A stretch of DNA of 64,000 nucleotides, taken from Enoplolaimus lenunculus. Taxonomy: Eukaryota > Nematoda > Enoplea > Enoplida > Thoracostomopsidae. The DNA lies in assembly GCA_030248215.1 (NCBI GenBank), contig JASANG010001170.1, positions 62,001 through 126,000 on the forward strand. The letters are read 5' to 3'. Position numbers and translations under genes: made by a program. Each line of letters starts with the position of its first letter. Position 1 is the first letter of the stretch. Positions 1 through 11,451 of the stretch are shown here, piece after piece. The notes beneath the pieces were generated by a model. The model was not told the DNA's origin, made no database searches, and was given only the letters and a program-made list of their open reading frames with translations.

Positions 1-33
1 TTTTATTTATTTATTTATTTGTTTTCTTTTTAG

Positions 34-3000
34 CAAAATTAAAACCTACAAAGATGAACTACGGTCCGCAGTGAACAATATGCGGTCTTTAGAAGCGACT
101 GAACAAAAATTTTCTACCCGAGAAGAAGCGCTCAGTGAACAAGCGCGGTCACTTCAGAGACAAATTGATAAGGTAATGTAAATTGTAATAATTCACGGAG
201 ATAATGAGAAGTTCAAATATGCAAAAATTATTATATAATTGGATTGTTTTTGGGAAAATATCGACTGGCGGCTGTTTAGCGGAAAAGTAACCGGCCTAAG
301 CGTAAATGTCGGAAAAGTATACGAGTGACCGTTATTATAGTGAAATTGACTGGTTAGACATTCGTACGTGTGCCATTGTCAGAAATTATATCATTATTAT
401 TATTATTGTTGTTACTATTATTTTTATTATTATTATTATGATTAAGTTGTTTATTTTGCCGTTTGTGCTTTATTTGTCTTTGGACGTAGTTATGGTTGCT
501 GCGATGTTTGTGACTTATCGCAGCGTTCATGCTTTTAGTTTATCTGAAATCTAAGCCTAAAGTTTAAATCGAGAAAAGCAAATTAGTCACTTTCATGTCA
601 AATTGAGTTTAGATGCGGTCGGTTAAATTGCGCTATATTAGCTGTTCGCCGCCGCACGCCGTCCTGCGTCGCATCTAATATCGTCGGCTCGGAGCACAGA
701 AAAGTATTGCGCAATCGTTAGGGGTGCGCAGTACTCGCTGCGTGCCACCGCTCGACGGCAATTTTCGTGTGTAAAAAGCTGCCGGTCGGCGCAGCGCAAA
801 TTCAGGTTTATTTGTAAAAATTTAACTTTATTTGTGATACGCGGCGCCATGCGGCACAACACAGCCTTTACTGTGGCGCTATACTTGCTGTGAGGCGTCG
901 AACAGCACCGCAAATATAAAAAATTTCTGGGTTACAAATTGATATGCTGTGTCATGCAGCAATACACGTGCGTTTTGGGGATGTAACAGACAGCTCCGGA
1001 TGGGGACGGACGGCGCCGGACGGTGACGGACGGCGTCGGACGTCATAAAAAGGATAGCGCCACCCTTTGTTATAGATACTAATTTGTGTTGAACAGCCTG
1101 CTTGCATGCAGCTTACAAAACTTCTATTGAGTTGATGTATAGAACCGATTCACATCAAAGTCGTAGCATTCGGGCGTTCTTAGGCTTAATATTAAGTGTA
1201 GGCTAAGATTCATATCTCACACTTAGGATTAAGCGTCAAGACCTTGTTCAGGACCTGTTTTAGGCTATCCAATTTTCGAGGTGATTATATGTTTATAAAT
1301 CACCTACTTGATGCATGAATATTAAGAGCACCAAAATGCTTATTATTTTATTGTTTTATGTTGCACTGCAATTAAGTATAACGTTGAGATGTATTATGAA
1401 AAAAGTATCCAATACTGATGATAGGCGCTATTCACATTTGAGAATTCAGTGAAAAATTGTTGTGAACGTCGCATTTTAGCATTTTGTTGCAATTAGCTTG
1501 TATACACTATTTCACAAGTTTGGCATGCTTGTCACGTAAATGTAGGCAAATCGCATCCTAGGCAAATTTTTGGTGGTACGTGGCATTTTTACGGCGTTCG
1601 TTATATGTTGATTGTATGTGTAATACGTAGCTCAGGTAAGTAAATAGATTAGTGACATCATCAAAAATGCGATCCTTGTGATTTTCGTGTGATTGTTGCC
1701 AGCGTAGAGTATGAGAATTCACAGATTTCGGCTATTAGGTAATGTACATATCAAGGTACAACCGGATATCCGGTTCCGGTAAAAATTCAACACCCGGCTC
1801 CGGCTTCAGTATTCTGCATCGTCGGATGTTTATAATTGCTGAAAAGTACAACGTAAGTCTGTTTTGTATGTACTCAGAGTTGCACGCGACCCGCGGGCCA
1901 ATTGTATGAGTACTCATTTGGCTTCCCCCTCATATTCGGCATTAACCGCCATTTGTAAATGTCGAGTGATTTTTGAAGTTGTTCTAAAGTCCTACGTATT
2001 CACAACAGCGACAACCCGCAGCTACAACGTGCACGAAATTCGCAGGGAAACACCAATCCATATTCACACGCGCAAGTTTTTGCAACGAGAGGTGAAAGCT
2101 ATAAGTTGCACGAGTTATTTGCAGCTGCAAAAAGAAACATTATTTTCATTGTGGAATCTTGACATTAATTAATATGAATAATTTTCAAACGACTGCAATA
2201 AATATCAAGCATACACTATAAATTATCAGTTTAGCCAATGGTGATGAATTAATTCGACCTATAAGACTATTCATACATGAATTATTTTCTTGGCGAAGAT
2301 TCGTCATGAATAAATTGCAACTGCGTGTTGTTCGAATGAATTTGTAAAAATAAAAACGTGCAACCGCAAGTTTCAGTTGTAAGAAACGTTCACGCGAAAT
2401 AAGTGCAAAAATGTCTGAGTTATAATTCCTGAAGCACTCAACAAAATGTTTTCCGATTGGCCAATCAAACAAAATGCAGGAGCGAGAAATTCAAGCAACT
2501 TGCAGCTGCGTTTACACATGCGAATTATATTTACTACCACGAATTCTAGTGAATAATTTGCAGCTGGCAGAAGTTCAAAGCAGCTTGTTTACCCAATTGC
2601 ATCTATGACAATATTTTGCGCTAAATTTTGTTCGAAATGACAAAAATAAAGTTGTTAAGAAACCCAGTTAATACGAAAGACTCGTGTAGACACAAAATTG
2701 TAACATATTACAGCAAGTCGCATTAAATTAGAGCGACTTAGTTTCCAGCTTTTGTCGAACCGGACATTGATGTAGCTGGATCCGGCTCCGGTATTTGTTG
2801 GCATCCGGTTGAACCGAGCACATATGTATTAACACTTTAGGTTGGGAATTTTCTGTATTATCTTTTATTATTCAGCATTATTTATTCGTCTTAAGAATTG
2901 ATAACTATTTTCTTATTTACTTCGACTTTATTATAAGTTGTCTTATTATCGGTGGATCGAATTCACTTTGATGTATAAGAATACAACCATTTTGCCACAA

Positions 3001-4156
3001 GTGGCTGCAGAATGTTAGTTTTTAAAAATTATGTATAAACTATTGACATTATTAGTTACGACAAATTTTTAAGTATTTATTTAAATTGCAATGCTATATT
3101 TTTAGGCAGAATCAAGGGCTGAAACTGCCGAGCGACAGGCGATGTCATTACAGAGGAAAATCGATCAGCTAGAAGGTATTCTTTTTGTTGCATACAATAT
3201 GAGTTATCTGTAGTTTATGGTAGAGATTTTTTACTTCCGGCTGAAATTTACTTCCGAGTTGTAACATTCGGTTGACAACGAGAATTGAGTTTGGATGCCG
3301 ATTCAGGGTTCCAACAAGGACTAAATATTACAGGAACAAGAATTAAATTATTTTGAAGGAACAGGAACTGGAACTGGAATTTGAAATAAGTTTCATCTCC
3401 GAATTACTGTTGTACTTTTCAGAAAACTTGCCAAAAATGGTTTAAGTGAATATTGTCGGGTATTTCATCATCGTCAGGTTTTGCGAAAACACACCAGACA
3501 TAGTTTGTTAACAAAATTGAACTACTTGGAAAAACATTCATTTCGAACTAATAATTTTTCAAAGACCAACTTTGCAATGTTTAAATGATTATGAATAATT
3601 TGTCCCAAAACCGTAAAAATTCCTGTTGCTGCATCTTTGAATGCAGGAACAGGAACAGGAATAGGAATTGAATTTTTGCAGAGGAATTCCGGCCGGAACA
3701 CGAATTCCGGTTGAACCCTGGATGGCATTATTTGGTTTGAATTGAAATCCGGTGTTATTTAAAACCTGGTTCCGGTCGGATATATATAATGTGTTTCTTG
3801 GTCATTAATATGGTTCCGGTCATAAACTTTGGTTTGTGTTTGGTTTTCGTTCTGATAAATAAATTTGTTACGGTGATGCTATTTACTTACCGTATGGCGA
3901 TTGATGGGCGTTGTAAGTCATAAAAGTATTGTCCACAAATGGTTACGCGGTGATGTTGCGGCAATTCACATGTGTTGCCGTACTATGGTGTCGGACGACG
4001 CCGGACTGTATGAAATAGTCAAAAAGTAATAGTGCGACACCACGTTTTGCTGTGTAATACTTTTTATTTACAGATCAATTGGAATCAAAACGTGACCGCG
4101 TACGGTGTTTGCAAGACGAAATGGAACGCACAATTGCTGATATTGCTGCCATTTAG
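34..4156 (+). CDS. TPM: Tropomyosin, C-terminal three exons (partial)
   Basis: Tropomyosin is a two-stranded coiled coil lying along actin filaments that gates myosin access. Exons seen: 34-172, 3106-3175, 4074-4156 (stop TAG 4154-4156), each with AG acceptor, and GT donors at 173 and 3176; reading frame and phases join cleanly. The 97 residues are all heptad-rich: KIKTYKDELRSAVNNMRSLE, then AESRAETAERQAMSLQRKID, ending DEMERTIADIAAI. They align by eye with the last third of tropomyosin (family motif AEARAEFAERSVQKLEKEID). Exon lengths match the family: 46 residues correspond to vertebrate exons 6+7 fused, then 23 residues (exon 8) and the terminal exon. The C-terminus is divergent from the usual ...ELSGY/FSNY type ends. 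The gene enters from the left edge, so the first two-thirds lie outside. Family identity is secure; the isoform is not known. Confidence 0.85.
173..3105 (+). other. Tropomyosin intron with repeats
   Basis: This 2.9-kb intron holds a GC-rich F8 element (621-1065), degenerate F6 ATATCCGG segments near 1755-1835 and 2755-2820, and an old degenerate F4-like region (about 2050-2580) rich in TTGCAGCTGC words. No alternative exon was recognised. Confidence 0.5.
621..1065. mobile_element. F8 GC-rich inverted-repeat MITE
   Basis: Begins GGTTAAATTGCGCTATATT and ends GGATAGCGCCACCC, an imperfect TIR. The body carries CGTCGGACGTCATAAAAAG and repeated GGACGGCGCC words shared with the copies at 3945, 38372, 61827 and 62695. 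It is strongly GC-rich against its AT-rich surroundings. Confidence 0.55.
3304..3719. mobile_element. F6-like element in tropomyosin intron
   Basis: Bounded by CAGGGTTCCAAC and GGTTGAACCCTG, with internal GGAACAGGAACTGG runs and CCGGAACACGAATTCCGG. It resembles the CAGGGTG-ended hAT-like family but is diverged; flanking duplication is weak. Confidence 0.5.
3945..4055. mobile_element. F8 fragment
   Basis: Short piece with GGTGTCGGACGACGCCGGAC and a GTGCGACACCACG end, lying immediately before the last tropomyosin exon. Confidence 0.4.
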
Positions 4157-4212
4157 TTAATTAATTAATTAATTAATTATGCAATTAATTAATTAATTAA
4201 TTATACAATTAA
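4157..4212. repeat. TTAA-rich palindromic tandem repeat after tropomyosin stop
   Basis: Two blocks of five or more TTAA units joined by TATGCAA, starting directly at the stop codon, so it would form the start of the 3' UTR. Confidence 0.7.
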
Positions 4213-4309
4213 TTTTAAAATGTCTTTGTTGCGGTGCATGCCGAATTGTGTATTTTTTGCGTCCACTGAGTCTCCATATTTGGTCGCGTTCCACCTTTTT
4301 TCGTTCGTA

Positions 4310-4629
4310 AAGCCCTATTTACACGTGCAAGTTTTTGATGTGAGAACTTGCAGATGCAACTTGCACTTGCAAGTTTTGTCCAAAATCCCGTTCGAAAAAG
4401 TTGCAGCTGCAAGCAAGTTTTGTCCAAAATCCCGTTCGAAAAAGTTGCAGCTGCAAATAAGTCATTCAAAATCACAGCTAGGAATTTAGTTCACATGTAC
4501 GAACAACCATGCAATATGACTGAATTTATTACAGCCGCTTTCTCATTGGCTGATGAAAAATGAAAAGTCTGCGTGCAATTTGCAGCTGCAAGTTCTCGCA
4601 GCAAAAACTTGCACGTGTGAATAGGGCTT
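4310..4629. mobile_element. F4 palindromic MITE
   Basis: Starts AGCCCTATTTACACGTGCAA and ends with its inverse (TTGCACGTGTGAATAGGGCT). Interior carries a duplicated 60-bp segment with AATCCCGTTCGAAAAAGTTG and several GCAGCTGC palindromes. Other copies are at 19097 and 41565. Confidence 0.7.
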
Positions 4630-4792
4630 AGTGGTTTTGGATTCGGACGAAGCAGAGTTGTGATAAGCAGACCAGATATTTAAAAATATACGGATCTTTG
4701 CCTATGTTAGTTGGTGTATTGGAAAGTTTTAGGTTTGTAATACAAATGCAACAGTTAAAAATTATCTTGTAGATCACTCGAATCTGTGACAA

Positions 4793-4943
4793 TTCGACGC
4801 CCGACAACTTATCGCCCAACAGTGTCGTAAAACCTATGAATAAGTGTAAGCATTATTTTCAGGGTAATCCTAAGTCTAAACATAAGCATAATGATGAGCG
4901 ACGAATTATCGAGTCGATGGAATTTCGGATACCAGTTGTCGGG
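4793..4943. mobile_element. F9 MITE
   Basis: Ends are CCCGACAACTTATCG and CCAGTTGTCGGG. The interior shares AAGCATAATGAT and CGACGAATTATCGAGT with the copy at 15628. It also has a few TAAGTCTAAAC-type hexamers like F1. Confidence 0.5.
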
Positions 4944-5960
4944 TGAAGAATTGTTGTGGCACCAGGTTACTCGAGTTGTAGTGACCGATAAGGATATATC
5001 CGTCAGCAAAGTATCAACAGACGAAAAGGCACTTTTACAGGTTTTAGATATGCCCGCTGGGTTCTAGAGGTCAGACGTATTTAGAAAACTTTTGCATATA
5101 AAGGTTATTTACTCTTTCGAAAAGTTAGTTCTGTCTACGTTTCCTGCCTGTTCAGTAAGCGGTCAGAGCTTGACTTTAATATCTGGGAGCTCAAAACTTG
5201 GGTTGTTCGATTCCACAATTCATTTCCAGGCCGACGACTGGTTAAATTGACAAATTTGAGCGAGTCATTTAAAGTTAGATTTAAGTAAAATTGTTGTATT
5301 TAGAAAAAAATCTTTTTCGGTGCTTACATTTTGCTATATTTGTGCTTTTACCATGGCTTATGTTCTAGTGTTGAAAGCAAGCGTTTGTTTGTGTTGCCGA
5401 TTAGTTGTACTGTTGAAATTGTATTTAATAATAATTAATTTCAATTTAAGTTTTTTTTATAATTTTTTCGTTTTGGATAATTTTGAGGAAATTTTATTTT
5501 GATTTTAAGAAAATTTGGATATGGTTTCGGTTATTGGTGCTAACTGTGTGTGTGTGTGGAGCTGAAATTATAAGGTTGGTATTTTTACGGTGCCGAATAA
5601 AGTTTGAGAGCGAGGTTGTGTTGAATGATTTTTGGTGTCTTGTAGATTTCTGTTGTGCATAAAGGATGGTACAAAATGGTTTAAAGTTGTATACAGGTGT
5701 GGATGATGGGCAGGTGATCGGAAAATTGAATTGGAGTAAAAAAAGGTAGACGTCTTACAAGAGTTCGATGAACGCAGTTGTTTGCTAATTTGCTGATGTG
5801 AATTTTGCATAAATTGTAACGAAATGTAAAATAATCTTTTTCGAGTTATTTCGATGATAGAAAAACTGGAACCAGGTAAGGTTTTTGTACCATTTTGGCC
5901 ACATTTAATTGTTATGGTTTAGGATCAGAGTTATGTATGCCTTTGGCTAGCTTTAGACCA

Positions 5961-6185
5961 GTATTCTCAAATGCGTGATGCACGTATCACCAGTGGGTGA
6001 TAGGTTTTCTAACGTTCGAACCAATGAATGCTGGCAGAGGCTCAAAGTTTAGCACATTTTTCGCATATGATTTGCTCTGTTCATGTATATACCGATTTTG
6101 AGTTCAACAACTGCAATATTTAGTGAGTTTGAAAACCTACTACTAACTGATGATAGTTTTGGTATACATCTGAGAATATGAGCCC
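5961..6185. mobile_element. F5 MITE
   Basis: TIR reads TATTCTCAAATGCGTGATGC at the left and its inverse (ACATCTGAGAATATGAGCCC) at the right; TATCACCAGTGGGTGATAGG is a sub-terminal palindrome typical of the family. Confidence 0.65.
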
Positions 6186-6340
6186 GTAGCCTGTACACGG
6201 GCGTCAGGAAAAAAGACGGGGTTTGTTTTGGATCTGTTTGTCGAAAATATTGCGGTATTTTATAATTTATATTGACTCATGAGCGAAAACATTGGCCGAG
6301 TTGCAGTGACATGAGTTAGTTGTTGTTGGTTATGAAACAT

Positions 6341-6533
6341 GGTTAATGTAAAGAACAGGAACGGAACAGTAGTATAAGCATATTCCTAAGCCTAAGCCTC
6401 AGCATACGAATGAGCATATTCCTAAGCGTATGCGTAAGCCTAAGCCAAACAAACAAAAATTAGTCTAAAGCGTATGGAATAGTCTATTCTAGTCCCGCAG
6501 AAAAACGTTCCGCTCCTGATCTGTACATAAGCC
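6341..6533. mobile_element. F1 TTAGGC-bearing MITE
   Basis: Family description: about 180-320 bp, ends GGCCAATGTAAAGAACAGGG and its inverse, with CCTAAGCC arrays and a conserved right half (AAGTCTAAAGCTTAAGCTTA, then CCCACAGAAAAACG). This copy is flanked by TGAAACAT / TGAAGAAT (6 of 8 matching). Confidence 0.7.
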
Positions 6534-6848
6534 TGAAGAATCATGAAGACAGCCATTTTCAGCGTTGCGCATTTGACTTACGCCAGAGTTAGTAACGGCG
6601 TATAAATATGTTAAGGCGGTCAGGTCAATCTTGAAATCTTGAAACTAGCACTACGTAACTTAATTGGTTAAATGAAAAGTCTTAAATTTCTGCAACCCGG
6701 AACCCATTTAATAATTTAGTTTTACGCATGATTTTGTGGTAAGAATATTGTTATGGTATTTTTGTATGATTGTTTATTTTGATTCATTCCAGTTCGTATA
6801 CGTTTGCCAGCTTATATACTTGTTGCTTATGTTAAAAACAGTATTAGT

Positions 6849-6903
6849 GTTTGTTTGTTTGTTTGTTTGTTTGTTTGTTTGTTTGTTTGTTTGTTTGTTT
6901 GTT
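6849..6903. repeat. (GTTT)n microsatellite
   Basis: Uninterrupted GTTT tetranucleotide run. Confidence 0.9.
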
Positions 6904-7280
6904 ACAATGTCTGTTTATTTTGGTTTAGCTTTAGTGTAGTGGTACCTGGTATGACTTTTAAGTCAAAAGGTTCGTGGGTATGAAAGGTTCCGACGCATAT
7001 GTGTAATAGTAGGAATCAAAAATGCGAGTTTAGACAAAAAAGTAGGAAATGTAATTTTTTGTGCGGTTGTTTGCAACGCGGAACGTTCGCGGAAATATTT
7101 ATTGATGTACGGAATGTATCCGGTTGTGCACCAGGGTCTAAGAGCGTCAGGTTTTGTTTGTAAACAAGCAAAGGGCTTTGTGACCATAGGAGCAGGTGAG
7201 GCTTTGATTCCAGTATAGAAATGCTGGACTCTGGTATACTCACCGCCACAGGTACGTTTGGGCTCAGGCTTAGGTCTAGG

Positions 7281-7455
7281 ATCCAATGTATCGAATAGGG
7301 CTGTAACAGCAGTATAAACGTATTGCTAAGTCTCTGAATGAGCCCGTACGTATGTCTAAGGCTAGGGAAAAAATAGTGTAAAGCTTAAGGTTACTCTGTT
7401 GGGATTTTTGGGAGTCGCACAGAAAAACGTTTTGACCGTGATTTTGACATGGGCC
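7281..7455. mobile_element. F1 MITE
   Basis: Degenerate left end ATCCAATGTATCGAATAGGG, right end ...GACATGGGCC; flanks GGTCTAGG / GGTTTAGG give a 7/8 TSD. Confidence 0.6.
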
Positions 7456-7529
7456 GGTTTAGGAAACGTCCTTTCCACCGACCAAAATTTAATACCGGAA
7501 TTTTTAATTTTGGAATATTATTTACCAGA

Positions 7530-7612
7530 ACCGGAACTGGAAGGTGAAGAAATGCCGGAACAGGAAGGTGAAGAAGTGCCGGAACCGGAAGGTGAAAAAA
7601 TGCCGGAACCGG
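7530..7612. repeat. 27-bp tandem repeat
   Basis: Three near copies of a unit containing GGAAGGTGAAGAAATGCCGG. Open in one frame by chance (EGEEMPE-like); no gene features around it. Confidence 0.6.
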
Positions 7613-8085
7613 AACTCCAGTCGCTTCGTGTTATTCGGTCCTGTTAGACAATGTGGTATGCTATCAGTTTTAGGTTTCGCTTCCGCTATTTTTTCCTATT
7701 CGATCGCACTTCGTTCGAAAATTGGGACTAATCACATAGATTTATAAGTAGTTGGCGATATTTGATGTATTATATAAGCATTGAAAATTGCATATGAAAA
7801 AATATTTTAAAATGAATCCGCACCCACCGGTTGATTTGGTCGATTACAAAGCCTAAGCTTAAACCTAAGCCTAAGTAAACATTAGTTGTGAGGCTTAACA
7901 AAAAAGATACGGATTTGATTTACTACCACGATAGCTATTCATTTTTGGATAAAGTCATAGCCTACGTCTAAATGCGTGTAATTTTAAGCCTATATGTTTA
8001 TGATCGTCGTGTATTGTATGCTTCAAGTAAGTGCACATGTCGGCATATATTCGGCGATGTCGATGCAGAGGTTTAGGCCGCAATT

Positions 8086-8153
8086 GTGGGACGCAGTGGT
8101 GTAGCGTTGGCTTGACGATATGAAGGTGTCAGGTTCGAAATGCGCTCCGTGCC
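8086..8153 (+). other. tRNA-like segment (tRNA-derived SINE head or pseudogene)
   Basis: Pol III box-A-like GCAGTGGTGTAGCG and box-B-like GGTTCGAAATGC lie at tRNA spacing, but the acceptor stem pairs poorly, so it is not an intact tRNA. Confidence 0.45.
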
Positions 8154-8243
8154 TGTTTTTCAAGCTTCGTAGTTTAAAAAGGTCTAAGGTTCCATATACC
8201 CATTCTATTCAGACTGACGTGACGTGAAAATGTTTGAGATTTG

Positions 8244-8423
8244 AGCCCATGTATAGAACAGGGCCGGATCGTGTTCCGGCGGGGCTGTAATAGAGTCAGT
8301 TTAAGCTTTAGACTAACTTTTTTGCTTAGGCTTAGGAATGGGCTCATCCTTTATGCTTAGGCTTATGCTTAGTCTTAGGAATATGCTTATACTACTGTTT
8401 CGGCCATGTTCTATACATTGACC
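8244..8423. mobile_element. F1 MITE
   Basis: Subfamily with GTATAGAACAGGGCCGGATC near the end; flanks GAGATTTG / GAGGTTTG (7/8 TSD). Confidence 0.65.
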
Positions 8424-9252
8424 GAGGTTTGTATAGCGTTCCGTGTTTAGAAATGCTACAATATGGAAGTCTGGCGTTTCGTGTTTATATTGTGATTTAG
8501 CTTAATCTCTATATAATATGTTATTGTTTCATGATTTTAGTAAAATATTTGTATTTTTTGTATTTTTGTTTGTTTTGAGCTGTAATATTTTATTGTTTTC
8601 ATTTTTTGTAACAGAGCGAGAATCGATTATTGGAAGCTGTGATGGTCTGAGAACACATCTTACACTTCCGTATGCGATCTGTCATGTTGCAACCGGGGGT
8701 GAAAAATACCGTTTTTGAAAAGCAATAAATGTTACCGAATCCATGTGAGATTAAGCAGAGTTGTTCACATACCGTGTCCGGCCCCGAGCGACACAGAACG
8801 TTGAAAGTACCGGATATCCGGTTTCCGTTGCATATCTGAGAAACAACTGACGTATCCGGTATGGACCTGCGGGGACCAGGATGTTTGCGGTTGTGTCACG
8901 AATAACGTAAAACTGCTTTTCAATGCGGGAACTATAAATGAAATAAAATGAAAAATCCAAGCTAAAAAATTAATTTTAATTTACTAAACAAATACTTTTG
9001 CACGACGCAAATGCTACCAACAAATTTAAAAAATTTGTAGTACTGTATCCGGTTATTATCCTGTTCCGATTGCGGTAAAATTTTACTGTCTGGCCCTGGT
9101 TGCAGTATAGTCGGTAAAATTAATATCCGGTGGATCCCTGACATTCAACAGCACCAAACGGTACGAAAATATTTAGCTGCCTCTCTGTGTAATCAGAAAC
9201 ACGTCGTTTGAAGTTGAAATTTAATAAAAGTTACCGGTTTGTTAACAGAATT

Positions 9253-9442
9253 GGCCTATGTAAAGATCAGGGGCGGAACGGTATTCTGTGGCACTGCAAT
9301 AGAGTAAGCTTAAGCTTTAGACTTATTTTTTTGCTTGGCTTAGGCATAGGAATAAACTCATTCCTACGCTTAGGCTTAGGCGTAAGCTTGGGCTTAGGAA
9401 TATGCTTATAATACTGGTCCGCCCCTATTGTTCACATTGACC
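9253..9442. mobile_element. F1 MITE with perfect 8-bp TSD
   Basis: Left end GGCCTATGTAAAGATCAGGG, right end ...CACATTGACC, flanked on both sides by ACAGAATT (8/8). This copy fixes the element boundaries and the 8-bp TSD of the family. Confidence 0.8.
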
Positions 9443-9738
9443 ACAGAATTTATAGGTTAATAGTAACTAAAATACCGGGGTGCGATCGGGTATCCGGTTT
9501 AGCCTCAGGCAGAAAACCGATATTTGGACTCCGGTATCCGGTAGAAACGTACTAGATATTTACGGCTGTGGTCTCGAATTTTGTAAAACTGCATTTTACA
9601 AGTGTGGGTCTTTAGCTGCTTGCTGCGATTATATTTTTGGGCAAGTCCAGCAGATCAAGTTTTGATACTGTGAAATAAAAATGAAAAATTCATACTTCTA
9701 AGCCAGTAAATATATATTTTACGCGACTTAAATATTTC

Positions 9739-9976
9739 GGCCAATGTAAAGAACAGGGGTGGAACAGTATTATTAGCATATTCCTAAGCCTAAGCTTAAG
9801 CCTAAGCATAAGAATGAGCTTTTTCCTAAGCCTAAGCCTAAGTCAAGCAAAAAATAAGTCTAAAGCTTAAGCTATGTTCCTGAGCCTAAACCTAAGTCAA
9901 GCAAAAAAATAAGTCTTAAGCTTACTCTATTCTAGTCCCACAGAAAAACGTCCCGCCCCTGATCTTTACTTGAGCT
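9739..9976. mobile_element. F1 MITE
   Basis: Two CCTAAGCC blocks separated by the conserved AAAAATAAGTCTAAAGCTTA segment, part of which is duplicated here; TSD AATATTTC / AACATTTC (7/8). Confidence 0.75.
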
Positions 9977-10337
9977 AACATTTCAAACTGCGCACATGTT
10001 TAAATGCTGTATGCGTTTAATATTCAGTTCCGGTGAAAAAATCACCATCCGGTTAAATTCGTATCCGGTCGCACCATGCAAATACGTAGTTTTTCAATCA
10101 AAATCAGAAGGAACATAACTGCTGATTGATTCTGTGTTTATGCTGCTTGAGGCATTGGCTTTGTGTTGTTTTCGATTCGCTAATCCTTGGAATTGTACTG
10201 GACCATCGGCTGGTTTTGAAACCAGCGAACTTTGTGTTTTTTCAGACACATCGTTGTCTGACTGAATTTCATTTGAAGTTTCGGCTCGGATGCTATAATT
10301 GGAAAAATTGATTTCAAAATTTAGTCTATAATATCTT

Positions 10338-10558
10338 GGGCCCATATTCTCAAATGCGTATAGCACCTATCATCAGTTAGCGATAGCTTTTCAAACTGTC
10401 GATCGTTTGCAATTACGAATGTCAAATTTGCTACAAAAATGCAGCGTATCAAATGAGAAAAATGTGCTAAATTTTGAAGTTCACTATTGACTTGTTCGAA
10501 AGTTGCAAGACCTATCATCAACTAGTGATAAGTGCTACACACATTTGAAAATAGGGTT
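10338..10558. mobile_element. F5 MITE
   Basis: Begins GGGCCCATATTCTCAAATGC, with CCTATCATCAGTTAGCGATA near the left end and AGTGATAAGTGCTACACACA near the right end as inverse partners. Confidence 0.65.
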
Positions 10559-10624
10559 ACCGTCTATGATGATGTAGTTTTTTTTGCAATTGTTAACATT
10601 GGTTGTATTGCAATTATAATCATC

Positions 10625-10905
10625 TTCTAATTGCAACGAATCGCCAACTAATTGCAGTGCAAGTTGTTGCTAAATGTCGCAACTAATTGCAGTGCAACTT
10701 ATTGCTAAAAATCACAACTAATTGCAGTGCAACTGATTGCTAAAAATTGCAACTACTAATTGCAGTGCAACTTATTGCTAAAAATCGCAACTAATTGCAG
10801 TGCAACTTATTGCTAAATGTCGCAACTAATTGCAGTGCAACTTATTGCTAACAATCGCAAATAATTGCAGTGCAAATTATTGCTAAAAATCGCAACTATT
10901 TGCAG
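10625..10905. repeat. 35-bp tandem array
   Basis: About eight units of 34-36 bp built on AACTAATTGCAGTGCAACTT then ATTGCTAAAAATCGC. Units differ at a few bases. No coding frame spans the array. Confidence 0.85.
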
Positions 10906-11110
10906 TTATGTCCTGGAGTAGTAGTAGCAGTTAGCGGTAATTAGTGGCGACTGGTTGTGTTTAGTTGTAGTGAGTCTCGCTTTGTTCAATCTTATAATGA
11001 CGAGACGTGTCTGCCAGAATGGCATTTTTAGTATTTATATGTTGGTTATGAAGTTTGATCCACATGCTTTCATTAAATATGGCTTGCGTGAGAAATTAGT
11101 TCCTCGTCCC

Positions 11111-11292
11111 GGCACATGTAAAGATCAGGGGCAGAACGTTTTTCTGTGAAACTGCAATCGAGTAAGTTTAAGCTTTAGACTAATTTTTTGGCTTGGTTTA
11201 GGCTTAAGCTTACGCTTAGGGTTAGGAATATGCTCATTCTTACGCTTAGGCTTAGGCTTAGGCTTAGTAAAATGTTTATCATACTAGTTTCG
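11111..11292. mobile_element. F1 MITE, right end degenerate
   Basis: Left end GGCACATGTAAAGATCAGGG, then inverse-orientation TTAGGC-like units (CTTAGGCTTAGGCTTAGGCT). Right TIR is eroded and no TSD is seen. Confidence 0.6.
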
Positions 11293-11451
11293 ACATCACG
11301 GGCGTAAACAGGGGGATTTATGGTGTCAACACCGGTTGATATTTCTGTACAGGCACGGTGTCACTTTGTAGTATAAGAAATCATCTTCGAAATTTGTATA
11401 GAACTTAAATTCCTACCCGATTTTGAGAAATTTTGGCTACGCCTATGCCAC

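Larger units (their letters stand above)
4630..11451. other. Intergenic region, repeat-rich
   Basis: No gene recognised. Contains F9 (4793), F5 (5961, 10338), six F1 copies (6341, 7281, 8244, 9253, 9739, 11111), a (GTTT)n run (6849-6903), a 27-bp tandem repeat (7530-7612), a tRNA-like segment (8086), F6-like CCGGATATCC fragments (8805-9150, 10020-10080) and a 35-bp tandem array (10625). 5100-5900 shows nothing recognisable. Confidence 0.5.

Noticed and set aside
6736-6939. Hydrophobic ORF with FVCLFVCLFVCL
   Set aside because: Translation of a (GTTT)n microsatellite.
7399-7647. ORF with EGEEMPEPEGE repeats
   Set aside because: Produced by a 27-bp tandem repeat next to an F1 right end; no exon signals.
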